From contig JACKDL010000025.1 of assembly GCA_020633555.1 (NCBI GenBank), forward strand, positions 26,716 through 90,715: DNA of 64,000 bases. Direction: 5' to 3'. The notes below the pieces were generated by a model. The model did not search any database. It was not told where the DNA came from and saw only the letters and a list, made by a program, of their open reading frames with translations. Both the position numbers and the translations under genes were made by a program. This document shows, piece after piece, positions 51,016-63,718 of the stretch; the stretch's first letter is position 1; every line of letters starts with the position of its first letter. This stretch comes from Myxococcales bacterium (GTDB taxonomy: Bacteria > Myxococcota_A > Bradymonadia > UBA7976 > UBA1532).

Positions 51016-52148
51016 GCGCCGACTGGCGACAGAGCCTGGCCCAGGGCGCCCGCGACGTGGACGCCCTGGTGGCGCGGGGGCTCGTCCAGCCCGACCAGGC
51101 CGCTGCGCTGGGGGCCGTGGTGGATCGCTACCAGCTCCTGGTGAGCGACTACTACCTGGGCCTCATCGATCCCGACGACCCTGACTGCCCCATCCGGCGA
51201 CAGGCCCTGCCCGACGTGGCCGAGCTGGTCGATCGGGCGGGCGAGCGGGCCGATCCCATCGGCGACGCGGCCCACGCGCCGACGCCGATCCTGGTGCGGC
51301 GCTACCCCGACCGGGCGCTGCTCTTCCCCACCTTCCGCTGCCCCATGTTCTGCCGGTACTGCTTCCGCAAGGTGGCGCTGAACGAGCGGCCCATCCGGCT
51401 GCGGCAGGAGCTGGATCGCGCGGTGACCTGGCTGGCGGGCGAGCCGGCGATCCACGAGGTGATCCTCACCGGCGGCGATCCGCTGATGCTGTCGGACGAG
51501 CGCCTGGACGAAGTGCTGACGGCGCTGCGCACGGTGCCGCACCTGCGCCGTCTGCGGATCCACACCCGCTTCCCCGTCACCCTGCCCATGCGGATCACCC
51601 CTGCGCTGGCCGAGCGGCTGGCGGCCCACCGGCCTCTGTATCTGGTCACCCACTTCAACCACCCGCGGGAGCTTACGCCGCAGGCGCGCGAGGCCGTGCG
51701 GCTGCTGGTGGACGCGGGCGTCACCGTGCTTGAGCAGGCGGTGCTGTTGAAGGGCGTCAACGCCGACGCCGGCGTGCTGGCCGAGCTGTTCGAGACCCTG
51801 GTGGACTGGCAGGTGCGGCCCTACTACCTGCACCACCCCGACCTGACGGTGGGCACCCAGCACCTGCGGGTGTCGCTGGACGAGGGCCTGGCGCTGGTGC
51901 AGCAGCTTCGCGGGCGCCTGACGGGGCTGGCCTGGCCCACCTACGTGCTGGACATCCCCGGGGGGCTGGGGAAGGTGCCCGTGGACTCGGGCTACGTGCA
52001 GCGCGAGGCGCCGGGGGTGTGGCGGCTACAGAGCCCGCTGTCGCCCAAGGCCGTGCGCTATGTGGATCCTGCCGGGCCGGCGGCTCACCGCCCCGACGTG
52101 GGGGCCACGCCCCTGCCGGGCGCCGCGGATCAGCCCGGGGCGCGGTAG
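51012..52148 (+). CDS. KamA-family radical SAM protein (lysine 2,3-aminomutase/EpmB-like)
   Basis: 378 residues. Radical-SAM cluster 'CPMFCRYCFRK' (CxxxCxxC, about residues 112-122), 'ILTGGDPL' with the SAM/PLP-binding Gly stretch, and the PLP lysine in 'DIPGGLGKVPV' are all present. N-terminal 'DYYLGLIDPDDPDCPIRRQALPD' is typical. It would move an amino group of lysine or of EF-P-bound lysine; EpmB-type and free-lysine enzymes cannot be separated reliably by eye, and no EF-P or EpmA gene is nearby. The 3' end overlaps the convergent methyltransferase by 19 bp. Confidence 0.9.
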   Translation: MSADWRQSLAQGARDVDALVARGLVQPDQAAALGAVVDRYQLLVSDYYLGLIDPDDPDCPIRRQALPDVAELVDRAGERADPIGDAAHAPTPILVRRYPDRALLFPTFRCPMFCRYCFRKVALNERPIRLRQELDRAVTWLAGEPAIHEVILTGGDPLMLSDERLDEVLTALRTVPHLRRLRIHTRFPVTLPMRITPALAERLAAHRPLYLVTHFNHPRELTPQAREAVRLLVDAGVTVLEQAVLLKGVNADAGVLAELFETLVDWQVRPYYLHHPDLTVGTQHLRVSLDEGLALVQQLRGRLTGLAWPTYVLDIPGGLGKVPVDSGYVQREAPGVWRLQSPLSPKAVRYVDPAGPAAHRPDVGATPLPGAADQPGAR

Positions 52149-53002
52149 GCCGCAGCCACGAGCCGCGGGCCCTCACCGACGGCGCGGAAGTCGGGCGCCG
52201 GCTGGCCCACCCAGGTGGGATCACCCAGCCCCACGGCGGCGTCCACGGCGTCCTGGCTCACCCCCCGGGCGGCGCAGAGCACCAGCATCCACCCCCCTTC
52301 GGCCAGCAGCTCACCGGCCAGGCGGCAGACGCGCCCCAGGTAGGCCAGCGGATCGCCGCCGGCGCCCTGTCGGACGGGCGGAGGATCAACCACCACGCCG
52401 TCGTAGCGGGCGCCCGCCTTGCGGAGCTGGCGCAGGGCCTTCTGGGCGTCGCGTTTCCAGAAGGTGCGGTCGTCGTGGGGCAGCCCGTTCAGGGCGTAGT
52501 TCGCCTGCCCGCGGGCCAGCACGCCGGGGGCGGTGTCCACGTTGGTGGTCAGCCGCGCCCCGCCGGCCGCGGCGGCCACGCCGAAGCCGCAGGTGTAGGC
52601 GAACAGGTTGAGCACCGCCCGATCGGCGCTGTGGGCGCGCACCCAGGCGCGCGCCTCGCGGCCGTCGAGGAACAGCCCGGGGTTGCGGTTCTCGCCCAGG
52701 TGCACGTGGAACTGCAGGGGCCCCTCGGCCACCACCCGGGCGCCGTCGTCACCCGCGGGGCCGCCGCGCTCGGCGTGGCCGAAGCGCCAGAAGACCTGGG
52801 CTGGATCATCCAGCCCGGCGAGCACCGCGGGGAGGTCCGCCGCACGGTCGGGCGCCCCCCGGACCCAGAAGGCGTCGCCGAACCGCTCCACGACCAGGCG
52901 GGGCAGATGGTCGCCCGCGCCGTCCACCAGACGCACGGCCGGGTAGGGCAGGGGGTTGCGGGCGGCGGCCGCCGCGCGCACGGCGGCGGCGACGTCGCTC
53001 AC
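52130..53002 (-). CDS. Class I SAM methyltransferase, RlmI-like
   Basis: 290 residues. Methyltransferase core has 'LNLFAYTCGFGVAAAAGG' (motif I), 'NVDTAPGVLARGQANYALNGL' and 'YDGVVVDPPPV' (motif IV), the pattern of RlmI/RlmK 23S rRNA (m5C) methyltransferases, preceded by a small PUA-like N-terminal part. A catalytic Cys beside the DPP motif was not found. Convergent with and 19 bp overlapping the KamA-like gene; upstream gene (HEAT protein) overlaps at its start region by a few bases, so they may be one transcript. Confidence 0.85.
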   Translation of the reverse strand: MSDVAAAVRAAAAARNPLPYPAVRLVDGAGDHLPRLVVERFGDAFWVRGAPDRAADLPAVLAGLDDPAQVFWRFGHAERGGPAGDDGARVVAEGPLQFHVHLGENRNPGLFLDGREARAWVRAHSADRAVLNLFAYTCGFGVAAAAGGARLTTNVDTAPGVLARGQANYALNGLPHDDRTFWKRDAQKALRQLRKAGARYDGVVVDPPPVRQGAGGDPLAYLGRVCRLAGELLAEGGWMLVLCAARGVSQDAVDAAVGLGDPTWVGQPAPDFRAVGEGPRLVAAAYRAPG

Positions 53003-53451
53003 GGGGTGGCCAGCCGGGCCAGCTCTTCTTCCAGGGTGCGGGCCACCCGCACCGGCGGCTGCTTCGCCTGGGCCTCGCGCAGGGCCGCGAGCGCCAGCGC
53101 GTCGCCGCGCTGCGCCCAGGCGCGGGCCAACACCACGACGGCCTCGGCCCGCACCGCCTCGTCGGCGTCCGCCCGCAGGGCCTGGGCCACCCGGTCCCGG
53201 GCCTGGGCGGTGCCCAGGATCCCCAGGCCGTTCAGGGCCCGCAGCCGCACATAGCGGGCCTGCTTTCCGTCGGCCAGGAACGTCTCCAAGGCCGGCCGGT
53301 CGAGGCTGAAACGGGCCAGCAGGGCGGCCGAGAGGGGCACGTCGATGGCGCCCAACAGGTGGGCGGCCGTCAGCTCGGGCTGCTGCCCGGGCGGGGCGGC
53401 GTGGAGCGCCAGGGGCAGCAGGGACAGCAGGGCGATCTGGAGCACGCGCAT
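52999..53451 (-). CDS. Exported HEAT-repeat protein
   Basis: 150 residues. Signal peptide (ALHA, cleavage before APPG), then short helical repeats ('ARYVRLRALNGLGILG', 'AVRAEAVVVLARAWAQRG', 'LALAALREAQ') of HEAT/ARM type, i.e. a binding scaffold. Start: ATG 53451 (TGATG overlap with the metzincin stop; GGAGG seven bases upstream) rather than the GTG just before it. Likely co-expressed with the metzincin and RlmI-like genes. Confidence 0.75.
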   Translation of the reverse strand: MRVLQIALLSLLPLALHAAPPGQQPELTAAHLLGAIDVPLSAALLARFSLDRPALETFLADGKQARYVRLRALNGLGILGTAQARDRVAQALRADADEAVRAEAVVVLARAWAQRGDALALAALREAQAKQPPVRVARTLEEELARLATP

Positions 53452-54797
53452 CACTTGGCCTCCGGGGTGTAGACCGCGGCGTTGCGGTGGAGCACGAAGC
53501 CCTGCCCCGGGCTCAGGCGGGCCGGGGCCGAGGTCACGGTGGGGAACATCAGGTTGTCTTCGCCGGCGTCGGTGTCGGGGATCTGGTCGTTGATCCCGAT
53601 GAACTCCCGCGTGTGGTACAGGCCCAGGTAGTGGCCCGTCTCGTGGCCCATGACGTGGCCCAGGGCGTCGGGGTCGTCGGCGATGGTGGTGGCCACGGCC
53701 ACGCCGCTGCGCACGGTGCCGGGCATCAGGTTCGGCCCCGGGGTGCCGCCCGCCACGCCGCCGATGCCCCCACCACCGCGGCCGTCCAACGGGCTGCTCA
53801 GGCGCTCCACGAAGAACAGACAGACACCGTCATCGTAGGCGCACGCGCTGTACAGGGCGTGCAGGTCGCTGCCGGGCCCGCCGGTGGCGTCCACCGTCAG
53901 CGGGGTCTCCACGTCGTCATAGGTGATGTCGCCCAGGCCGATGCCGATCTCGTGGTAGAACTCGGCCATGCGCGCCAGCGCCGCCTGGAAGCGGGCGTCG
54001 TCCGGTGCGGTGGCGGCGGTCCAGCCCTCGGCGCCGCTGAAGTACAGGTGCAGGTTGAGCTGCCCACAGGTGGGATCGCCCGCGGCCCGCTTGATGTGCA
54101 CGGTGACGTCCGCCGACGAGGTCTGCGGCCGGCCCGACCGGGCGTTGCCCGCCAAGAGCTGCAGGGTCCAGGTGCCGGGGCTCACGGCCACCTCGGGGTT
54201 GTTGGGGGCCAGCGCGCCGCCCACACCCGAGGCCGCCACGGCCATCCGGTTGGGGCTGCTGAACGGGCCGGGGAACACCGCGGCGAATTGGGCGATGGGA
54301 TCCACGCCGCCCGGCGGGTTCTCGCTGATGAGCACCTGCCCCTCGGGGCCCTCGAGCTTGCCGATGCCGATGAAGGCGCTGTCCTCGGGCTCGACGGCGA
54401 GCACCGTGAGGCTGATGACGTCCTCGGGCAGCTCCACGGTGAACTCGGGCGAGCGGCCGTTCGGGATCTCCACCCGGCCCACGTAGTGGCTCTCGACGGT
54501 GGTGGGCACGGTGATCTGGCAGTCCGCGGGCATCGCGCCGCCGCCGGCGCCGCCCTGGCCCCCTTCGCCGCCGGCGCCGCCCTGGCCCCCTTCGCCGCCG
54601 GCGCCGCCCGCCCCCAGATCGGCCATGGGCCCCAGGTCGACCGCGCTGTCGGTCTCCGCGGCATCGGCCGCAGCGGCGTCGGTCGCGGCCCCCTGATCGA
54701 GGCTCAGGGGATCCTGGCTCGCTCCGCCCTCGTCGTCGCAGCCCCAAAGGGCGGCGGCGCTCAGGGCGAGCGGGAGGAAGCGGCGGAGGGATCGCAT
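53451..54797 (-). CDS. Surface metzincin metalloprotease lipoprotein
   Basis: 448 residues. Lipoprotein signal with lipobox 'LWGC' near residue 20, a Gly-rich linker (about 62-88, containing perfect 27-nt tandem repeats), an N-terminal beta-sandwich-like region, then a zinc protease with 'HETGHYLGLYH' (HExxHxxGxxH, H385 onward) and a Met-turn in 'EDNLMFPT'. All catalytic residues are there, so it is predicted active. Family beyond metzincin cannot be fixed; the size fits M43/pappalysin-like or M10-like clans. ATG 54797; the upstream divergent gene is 55051-57789. Confidence 0.88.
   Translation of the reverse strand: MRSLRRFLPLALSAAALWGCDDEGGASQDPLSLDQGAATDAAAADAAETDSAVDLGPMADLGAGGAGGEGGQGGAGGEGGQGGAGGGAMPADCQITVPTTVESHYVGRVEIPNGRSPEFTVELPEDVISLTVLAVEPEDSAFIGIGKLEGPEGQVLISENPPGGVDPIAQFAAVFPGPFSSPNRMAVAASGVGGALAPNNPEVAVSPGTWTLQLLAGNARSGRPQTSSADVTVHIKRAAGDPTCGQLNLHLYFSGAEGWTAATAPDDARFQAALARMAEFYHEIGIGLGDITYDDVETPLTVDATGGPGSDLHALYSACAYDDGVCLFFVERLSSPLDGRGGGGIGGVAGGTPGPNLMPGTVRSGVAVATTIADDPDALGHVMGHETGHYLGLYHTREFIGINDQIPDTDAGEDNLMFPTVTSAPARLSPGQGFVLHRNAAVYTPEAK
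54540..54608. repeat. Perfect 27-bp tandem repeat (2.5 copies)
   Basis: The unit GCCGCCGGCGCCGCCCTGGC plus seven more bases repeats exactly at 54540-54566 and 54567-54593, with a partial third copy to 54608. It encodes a nine-residue GGAGGEGGQ unit in the linker of the metzincin lipoprotein. Exact copies point to recent expansion and likely slippage. Confidence 0.85.
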
Positions 54798-55050
54798 GGT
54801 CAGGCTCCTTCGAGGTCGCGGTCACGGTCGGCCGCGCAGGCTAGCCAGACCGGCGGGGTGGAGGGCAGGGCAGGATCCTGCCCCCGTGCCCTGGATGTCG
54901 GGGTGGCTGCTACACTGGCCACCAGGCCAACAAGGTCAGCCACCCCGCGCACCGCAGATGCGCCAGCGGGGCCAGCCGTGGCAAGCGGCACGATCTTTGC
55001 TGAATGCGTGGCCGACCGGACCTGCAAGCCGTCAAGAGGGAGGACGCGTG

Positions 55051-57789
<2,739 letters not shown>

Positions 57790-57803
57790 GGCCGCGCGAG
57801 GCC

Positions 57804-57837
57804 TGAGGCCGGCCGCCGCGTCGCGGCGCCGGCCTCA
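57804..57837. terminator. Long GC hairpin between convergent lipoprotein genes
   Basis: TGAGGCCGGC (57804-57813) pairs with GCCGGCCTCA (57828-57837), and GCCGCG/CGCGGC inside extends the stem to about 15 bp with one bulged base. It sits between two convergent stop codons, so it probably ends transcription from both sides. No T-run is present, so this is a guess at function. Confidence 0.5.
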
Positions 57838-57865
57838 CCCCCGGGCTCAGCGCCCGCCCCCTGGC

Positions 57866-59629
<1,764 letters not shown>

Positions 59630-59688
59630 TGACTTCCCCCTCGCAGGCCCCTCGCAGGGTAGGCCATCGCCGGGGGTCGGCGCAGCCG

Positions 59689-60267
59689 TCAGCCGAAGAG
59701 GCTGAGCTGCTCGGTGGGGGCGGCCGCCTCGGCCTTGGGCGCGGGCTTGGGCTCGGGGGCCGGCGGGGCCTCGGGCGCGGGCTCGGGGACCGGCGGGGGC
59801 TCCAGCCCGGGGCGCTCGCTGGCGGGCTCGATGCCCAGCACCGTGTAGCGCCACCGCAGCAGGCCGCTGGCACGGCGCCGGGCGGTGCTGGGCGAGGCCC
59901 CGGTGGCCTCGCAGATGCGCTCGGTGAGGGTCTCGGCGTCCGGCCCCTGGTCGGCCAGCAGGTCGGGAGCCAGCACCTGCAGGGTGGGGCTGCGCTCGAT
60001 GGCGTCCTTCCACACCTGGCGGGCCTCGTCGCTCTTCACGCGGGCCGCCAGCAGCCGCTCGCCCAGCGGGGTGATGCTGGCCAGATCGGCCTCCAGGTCG
60101 ATGAGCCCCAGCACCCGGGCGGCGTGCACGCGGTAGCGCACGTGCCGCTTCGAGAAGCCGGTGAACTCGGCCAGCTCCTCGCGGCTGAGGTTGCCCTTGC
60201 GCACGGCGTAGACCACCGCGCGCACGGTGGCGAGATCATTGGCCTGGGGCACGTCGAGGGTGCGCAC
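59689..60267 (-). CDS. Winged-helix-like regulatory protein
   Basis: 192 residues. N-terminal ~150 residues contain a helix-turn-helix core ('REELAEFTGFSKRHVRYRVHAARVLGLIDLE') followed by a second helical segment ('LTERICEATGASPSTARRRASGLLRW'), which looks like a two-wHTH nucleic-acid-binding protein. The C-terminal ~40 residues are Pro/Glu/Ala-rich. No family named. Start GTG 60267 preceded by AGGAGG five bases upstream. Divergent from the lipoprotein gene at 60369, 101 bases away, and so a candidate local regulator. Confidence 0.7.
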   Translation of the reverse strand: MRTLDVPQANDLATVRAVVYAVRKGNLSREELAEFTGFSKRHVRYRVHAARVLGLIDLEADLASITPLGERLLAARVKSDEARQVWKDAIERSPTLQVLAPDLLADQGPDAETLTERICEATGASPSTARRRASGLLRWRYTVLGIEPASERPGLEPPPVPEPAPEAPPAPEPKPAPKAEAAAPTEQLSLFG

Positions 60268-60368
60268 GGTGACCTCCTGGATCCGAACGACCCCGGAGCC
60301 TACCGCCCGCGGCAACGCACCACAACGGCCCGGTTGCGCCCGCCGCCGGGGGCGGGGGAGCATGCCCC

Positions 60369-61532
60369 ATGGCCCGTACCCTGCCTGCGCTGATCCTGGC
60401 GTTCTTCCTGTGCGCCTGTGCCGACGAGGGCGGCGACGCCCCGTGCGTCTGCCCCCGGGGCGAGGCCTGCGACGACACCGGCGACTGCGTGCCGGTGGAC
60501 GCCGGGACGCCGCCCCGGCGCGATCTGGGGCGGCAGCGGCTGGACCTGGGGCCCCTCGACCGCGCGGTGCGGGACCTGGCGCCGCCCCGGGACGCGGCGC
60601 TTCCCGCGGATCGAGAGGTACGCGACCTGGCGCCGCCGATGGATCACGCGGTGGCGCTGGACCAGGCCGTGGACGCAGCCCCGCCCGACGCGGCGCCCGC
60701 GGATCTGGCGCCGCCGGATCAGAGCCTCCCCGACCGGGCGGTGCCTGACCGCGGCCCGCCGCTGGCGGGCTATGGCGAGGCCTGCCGGGCCGCAGCGGAG
60801 TGCCTGTCGGGGCTCTGCGTGGGGGATCCCACCACCGGGTTGGGCATGTGCACCTCGCCCTGCGACACCAGCGCCACCTGCCCCGGCACCGACGTGTGCC
60901 TTCCCGTGGGCGCGCAACGGGTGTGCGTGCGCAACGAGACGGGGCGGCCTTGCGCCGGGCCTGCCGATTGCGTCGAAGGCCTGTGCGGCGACGCCCAGCC
61001 CGCACCGGTGGGCTGGCTGGCGCCCAGCCAGATCTGCGTGGCCCGCTGCACCGATGATCGCAAGTGCCCGGTGGGCTACCGCTGTGGGGCGCTGAACGGG
61101 GTGGCTGAGCGGGTCTGCCTGCCCGACGTGGAGGTGGCCGCGCTGTGCCCCGGCGGCGCCGCGGCGGAGTGCCCCCTGTGCCCGGCGCCGGTGGACAGTC
61201 GGCTGTGCCTGAGCCCCCAGGACTTCGATGGCTACTGCGCCTGCGCCTGCGCCAGCGCGGCCGACTGCCCGCGGGGCTGGGCCTGCCACCACGCCCTGGC
61301 CGACACCGGGGATCCGGCGCGGCCGGGGGCCTGCGTGCCGGTGGCGGGGCTGCGCTGCGCGGGGCAGGTGCAGGGTGGGGCCGTGCAGTGCGCGGGGCTG
61401 GACTGCAGCCCCGCCGGGCCCGATCCGGCGGACGCGTTCTGCACGGCGGCGTGCCGCAACGACCTGGACTGCCCGGGGGCCTATGTCTGCCGGGTGCGGG
61501 CGGGCCAGGCCCTGTGCGTGCCCCCGGAGTAG
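60369..61532 (+). CDS. Cys-rich surface lipoprotein with Asp/Pro-rich linker
   Basis: 387 residues. Signal 'LILAFFLCAC' carries a lipobox (Cys near residue 17). An Asp/Ala/Pro-rich linker (about 50-130, 'RDLAPP', 'PDAAPADLAPPD') leads to ~250 residues of Cys-rich units ('CPGTDVCLPVG', 'CPVGYRCGAL', 'CPRGWACHHALADTG'). No enzyme domain. This is one of about eight such proteins in the window, each with a different linker composition. Confidence 0.85.
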   Translation: MARTLPALILAFFLCACADEGGDAPCVCPRGEACDDTGDCVPVDAGTPPRRDLGRQRLDLGPLDRAVRDLAPPRDAALPADREVRDLAPPMDHAVALDQAVDAAPPDAAPADLAPPDQSLPDRAVPDRGPPLAGYGEACRAAAECLSGLCVGDPTTGLGMCTSPCDTSATCPGTDVCLPVGAQRVCVRNETGRPCAGPADCVEGLCGDAQPAPVGWLAPSQICVARCTDDRKCPVGYRCGALNGVAERVCLPDVEVAALCPGGAAAECPLCPAPVDSRLCLSPQDFDGYCACACASAADCPRGWACHHALADTGDPARPGACVPVAGLRCAGQVQGGAVQCAGLDCSPAGPDPADAFCTAACRNDLDCPGAYVCRVRAGQALCVPPE

Positions 61533-61548
61533 AGGGTGGGGCCGGGGA

Positions 61549-63591
61549 TCAGGCCGCCAGGCCGGCCCGGCGCAGGAGCGCCTCGGGATCGGGATCGCGG
61601 CCCATGAAGCGGCGGAACAGCTCGGCGGGATCCGCGCTGTCCCCCTGGGCCAGGATCTGCTCGCGGAAGGCCCGGCCGACCTCGCGGGAGAACAGGCCCG
61701 CGGTCTCGAAGCGGGTGAAGGCGTCGGCGTCGAGCACCTCGGCCCACTTGTAGCTGTAGTAGGCCGCTGCGTAGCCCACCGGGCTGGCGAACAGGTGGGT
61801 GAAGCCCGTGATCATCGAGTAGTCGTCGGGCAGGGGGGCCGGGCTGAAGGGCACCGACTGGGCGCGGGCGTAGGCCACCACGTCGCCGTCCCGCGCCGGG
61901 TCGTAGTCGCGGTGCAGGGCCAGATCCACCGTGCCGAAGCCGAGCTGCCGCATCTGGGCGGTGGCGCCACGGAAGGTGCGGGCGGCGCGCATCTTCTCCA
62001 ACAGATCCGCGGGGATGGGCTCACCGGTCTCGTGGTGGCGGGCGAAGAGATCAAGGGCCTCGCCGTGCCAGGTCCAGTTCTCCATGATCTGGCTGGGCAG
62101 CTCCACGAAGTCCCACGCCACGTTCGTGCCCGCCTGCCCGCGCAGGCGCGCCGTGGTGAGCAGGTGGTGCAGCAGGTGGCCGAACTCGTGGAACAACGTC
62201 TCCACCTCGCGGTGGGTGAGCAGGGCGGGCTTGCCGTCCACGGGCGCGGTGATGTTGGCGCACATCACGGCCACATGGGGCACGCCCTTGGCTGGATCGC
62301 CGGTGACCATGGGGCGCATCCAGGCGCCGGCGCGCTTGCCGGCCCGGGGGAACAGGTCAGCGTAGAAGAGCCCCAGGCGGGTGCCATCGGCGTCGTCCAG
62401 GGCGTGGATCTTGACGTCCGGGTGCCAGCCCGGCCGGTCGCTGAGCGGGGTGATGCGCACGCCGTACAGGCGCTGCACCAGGGCGTACATGCCCTCGAGC
62501 ACGCCGTTGACCTCGAAGTAGGGGCGCAGGGCCTCTTCGTCGAAGGCGAACTCGTGCTGGCGCAGGCGCTCGGCCCAGAAGCTCACGTCCCACGGGGCCA
62601 TGGGGCCCTCGTCGGCTCCGACGCGCTCCGCGCGGAAGGCCTGCAGCGCCTGCGTCTCGGCCGCGAAGGCGGCCTCGCTGCGGGCCCGCAGGTCGTCCAC
62701 GAAGGCGCGGGCGTTGGCGCCCGACTTCACCATGCGCGGGGCCAGCAGCAGGTCGCTGATGTCGGCGTAGCCCAGCAGGTTGGCCTTGCGCCGGCGCAGG
62801 TCGAGGATCTGCCCCATGAGCGGCCCGTTGTCCTGCTCCCCCTCGGTGGCGCGGCGGTTGTAGGCACGGTAGAGGGCCTCGCGCAGGGCGCGATCCTCGG
62901 CGTAGGTGAGCACGGCCACGTAGCAGGGCGGGCGCAGCGTCAGCCGCCAGCCCTCGACCCCGGCCTCGCGGGCCTCGGCGCGGGCGGCCGCCTTGGCCGA
63001 CTCGGGCAGGCCGGCCAGCCGGGCCTCGTCGGTCAGGTCCAGGTGCCAGGCGTCGCTGGCGTCCACCACGTTCTGCGCGAAGCGGGTGGTGAGCTCCGAC
63101 AGGGCCACGTCGATGGCCTGCACCTTGGCCTTCGCCTCGGCGTCCAGGGCCACGCCGGCGCGCCTGAAGCCGTCCAGGGTGGTCTCGACGAAGCGCCGCT
63201 CGTCGGGGGCCAGCGCCGCCAGGTCGTGGACCTGCGCGAAGCGCTCACACACCGCGTACAGCCGCTCGTCGCGGCCCAGGGTGGAGTAGAAGGCGCTCAC
63301 CCGCGGTTGCACGGCGTTGTACGCCGCGCGCAGGGACGGATCACCCAGCACACCCTCCAGGTGGTCCACCAGGCCCATGGCCGTCTCGAGCCGGCCGGTG
63401 GCCTCGTCCAGGGCCCCGAAGGTGGCGGCGAAGTCAGCGCCCGCAGGGGCCGCGGCCACGGCGTCCAGGTTGGCCTGCGCCTCGGCGATCAGCGCGTCGA
63501 TGGCGGGCTCGACGTGCTCGGCGCGCACCGCGTCGAAGGGCAGCGCGCGGTCCAGATCACCGAGCAGGGGGTTTGAATCGGGGGCGCTCAT
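61549..63591 (-). CDS. M3-family oligopeptidase (oligopeptidase A/Dcp-like)
   Basis: 680 residues. Zinc motif 'HEFGHLLHHLL' with a downstream Glu, and the M3 signature patterns 'YAEDRALREALYRAYNRRA', 'LLGYADISDLLLAPRM' and 'HPDVKIHALDDADGTRLGLFYADLFPR'. Cleaves short peptides in the cytoplasm, usually after signal peptide release or proteasome-like degradation. No signal peptide. Start ATG 63591 with GAAAGG upstream; an earlier in-frame start is possible but adds low-complexity residues. Confidence 0.95.
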   Translation of the reverse strand: MSAPDSNPLLGDLDRALPFDAVRAEHVEPAIDALIAEAQANLDAVAAAPAGADFAATFGALDEATGRLETAMGLVDHLEGVLGDPSLRAAYNAVQPRVSAFYSTLGRDERLYAVCERFAQVHDLAALAPDERRFVETTLDGFRRAGVALDAEAKAKVQAIDVALSELTTRFAQNVVDASDAWHLDLTDEARLAGLPESAKAAARAEAREAGVEGWRLTLRPPCYVAVLTYAEDRALREALYRAYNRRATEGEQDNGPLMGQILDLRRRKANLLGYADISDLLLAPRMVKSGANARAFVDDLRARSEAAFAAETQALQAFRAERVGADEGPMAPWDVSFWAERLRQHEFAFDEEALRPYFEVNGVLEGMYALVQRLYGVRITPLSDRPGWHPDVKIHALDDADGTRLGLFYADLFPRAGKRAGAWMRPMVTGDPAKGVPHVAVMCANITAPVDGKPALLTHREVETLFHEFGHLLHHLLTTARLRGQAGTNVAWDFVELPSQIMENWTWHGEALDLFARHHETGEPIPADLLEKMRAARTFRGATAQMRQLGFGTVDLALHRDYDPARDGDVVAYARAQSVPFSPAPLPDDYSMITGFTHLFASPVGYAAAYYSYKWAEVLDADAFTRFETAGLFSREVGRAFREQILAQGDSADPAELFRRFMGRDPDPEALLRRAGLAA

Positions 63592-63718
63592 GGGCGGGGC
63601 CTTTCGTCTCGAGCTCGGCACGTTCGATGCGCGACGGTTTCACGAGTCGCGCCGGCCTTGCAACGGCGGGGCACGCTCACTAGCTTGCGCGGCGCCAAAC
63701 CCAGGCCAAGGAGGCGCC

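Noticed and set aside
61228..63576. A 782-codon plus-strand frame opposite the M3 peptidase.
   Set aside because: Only the minus strand has the HEFGH zinc motif and family length.
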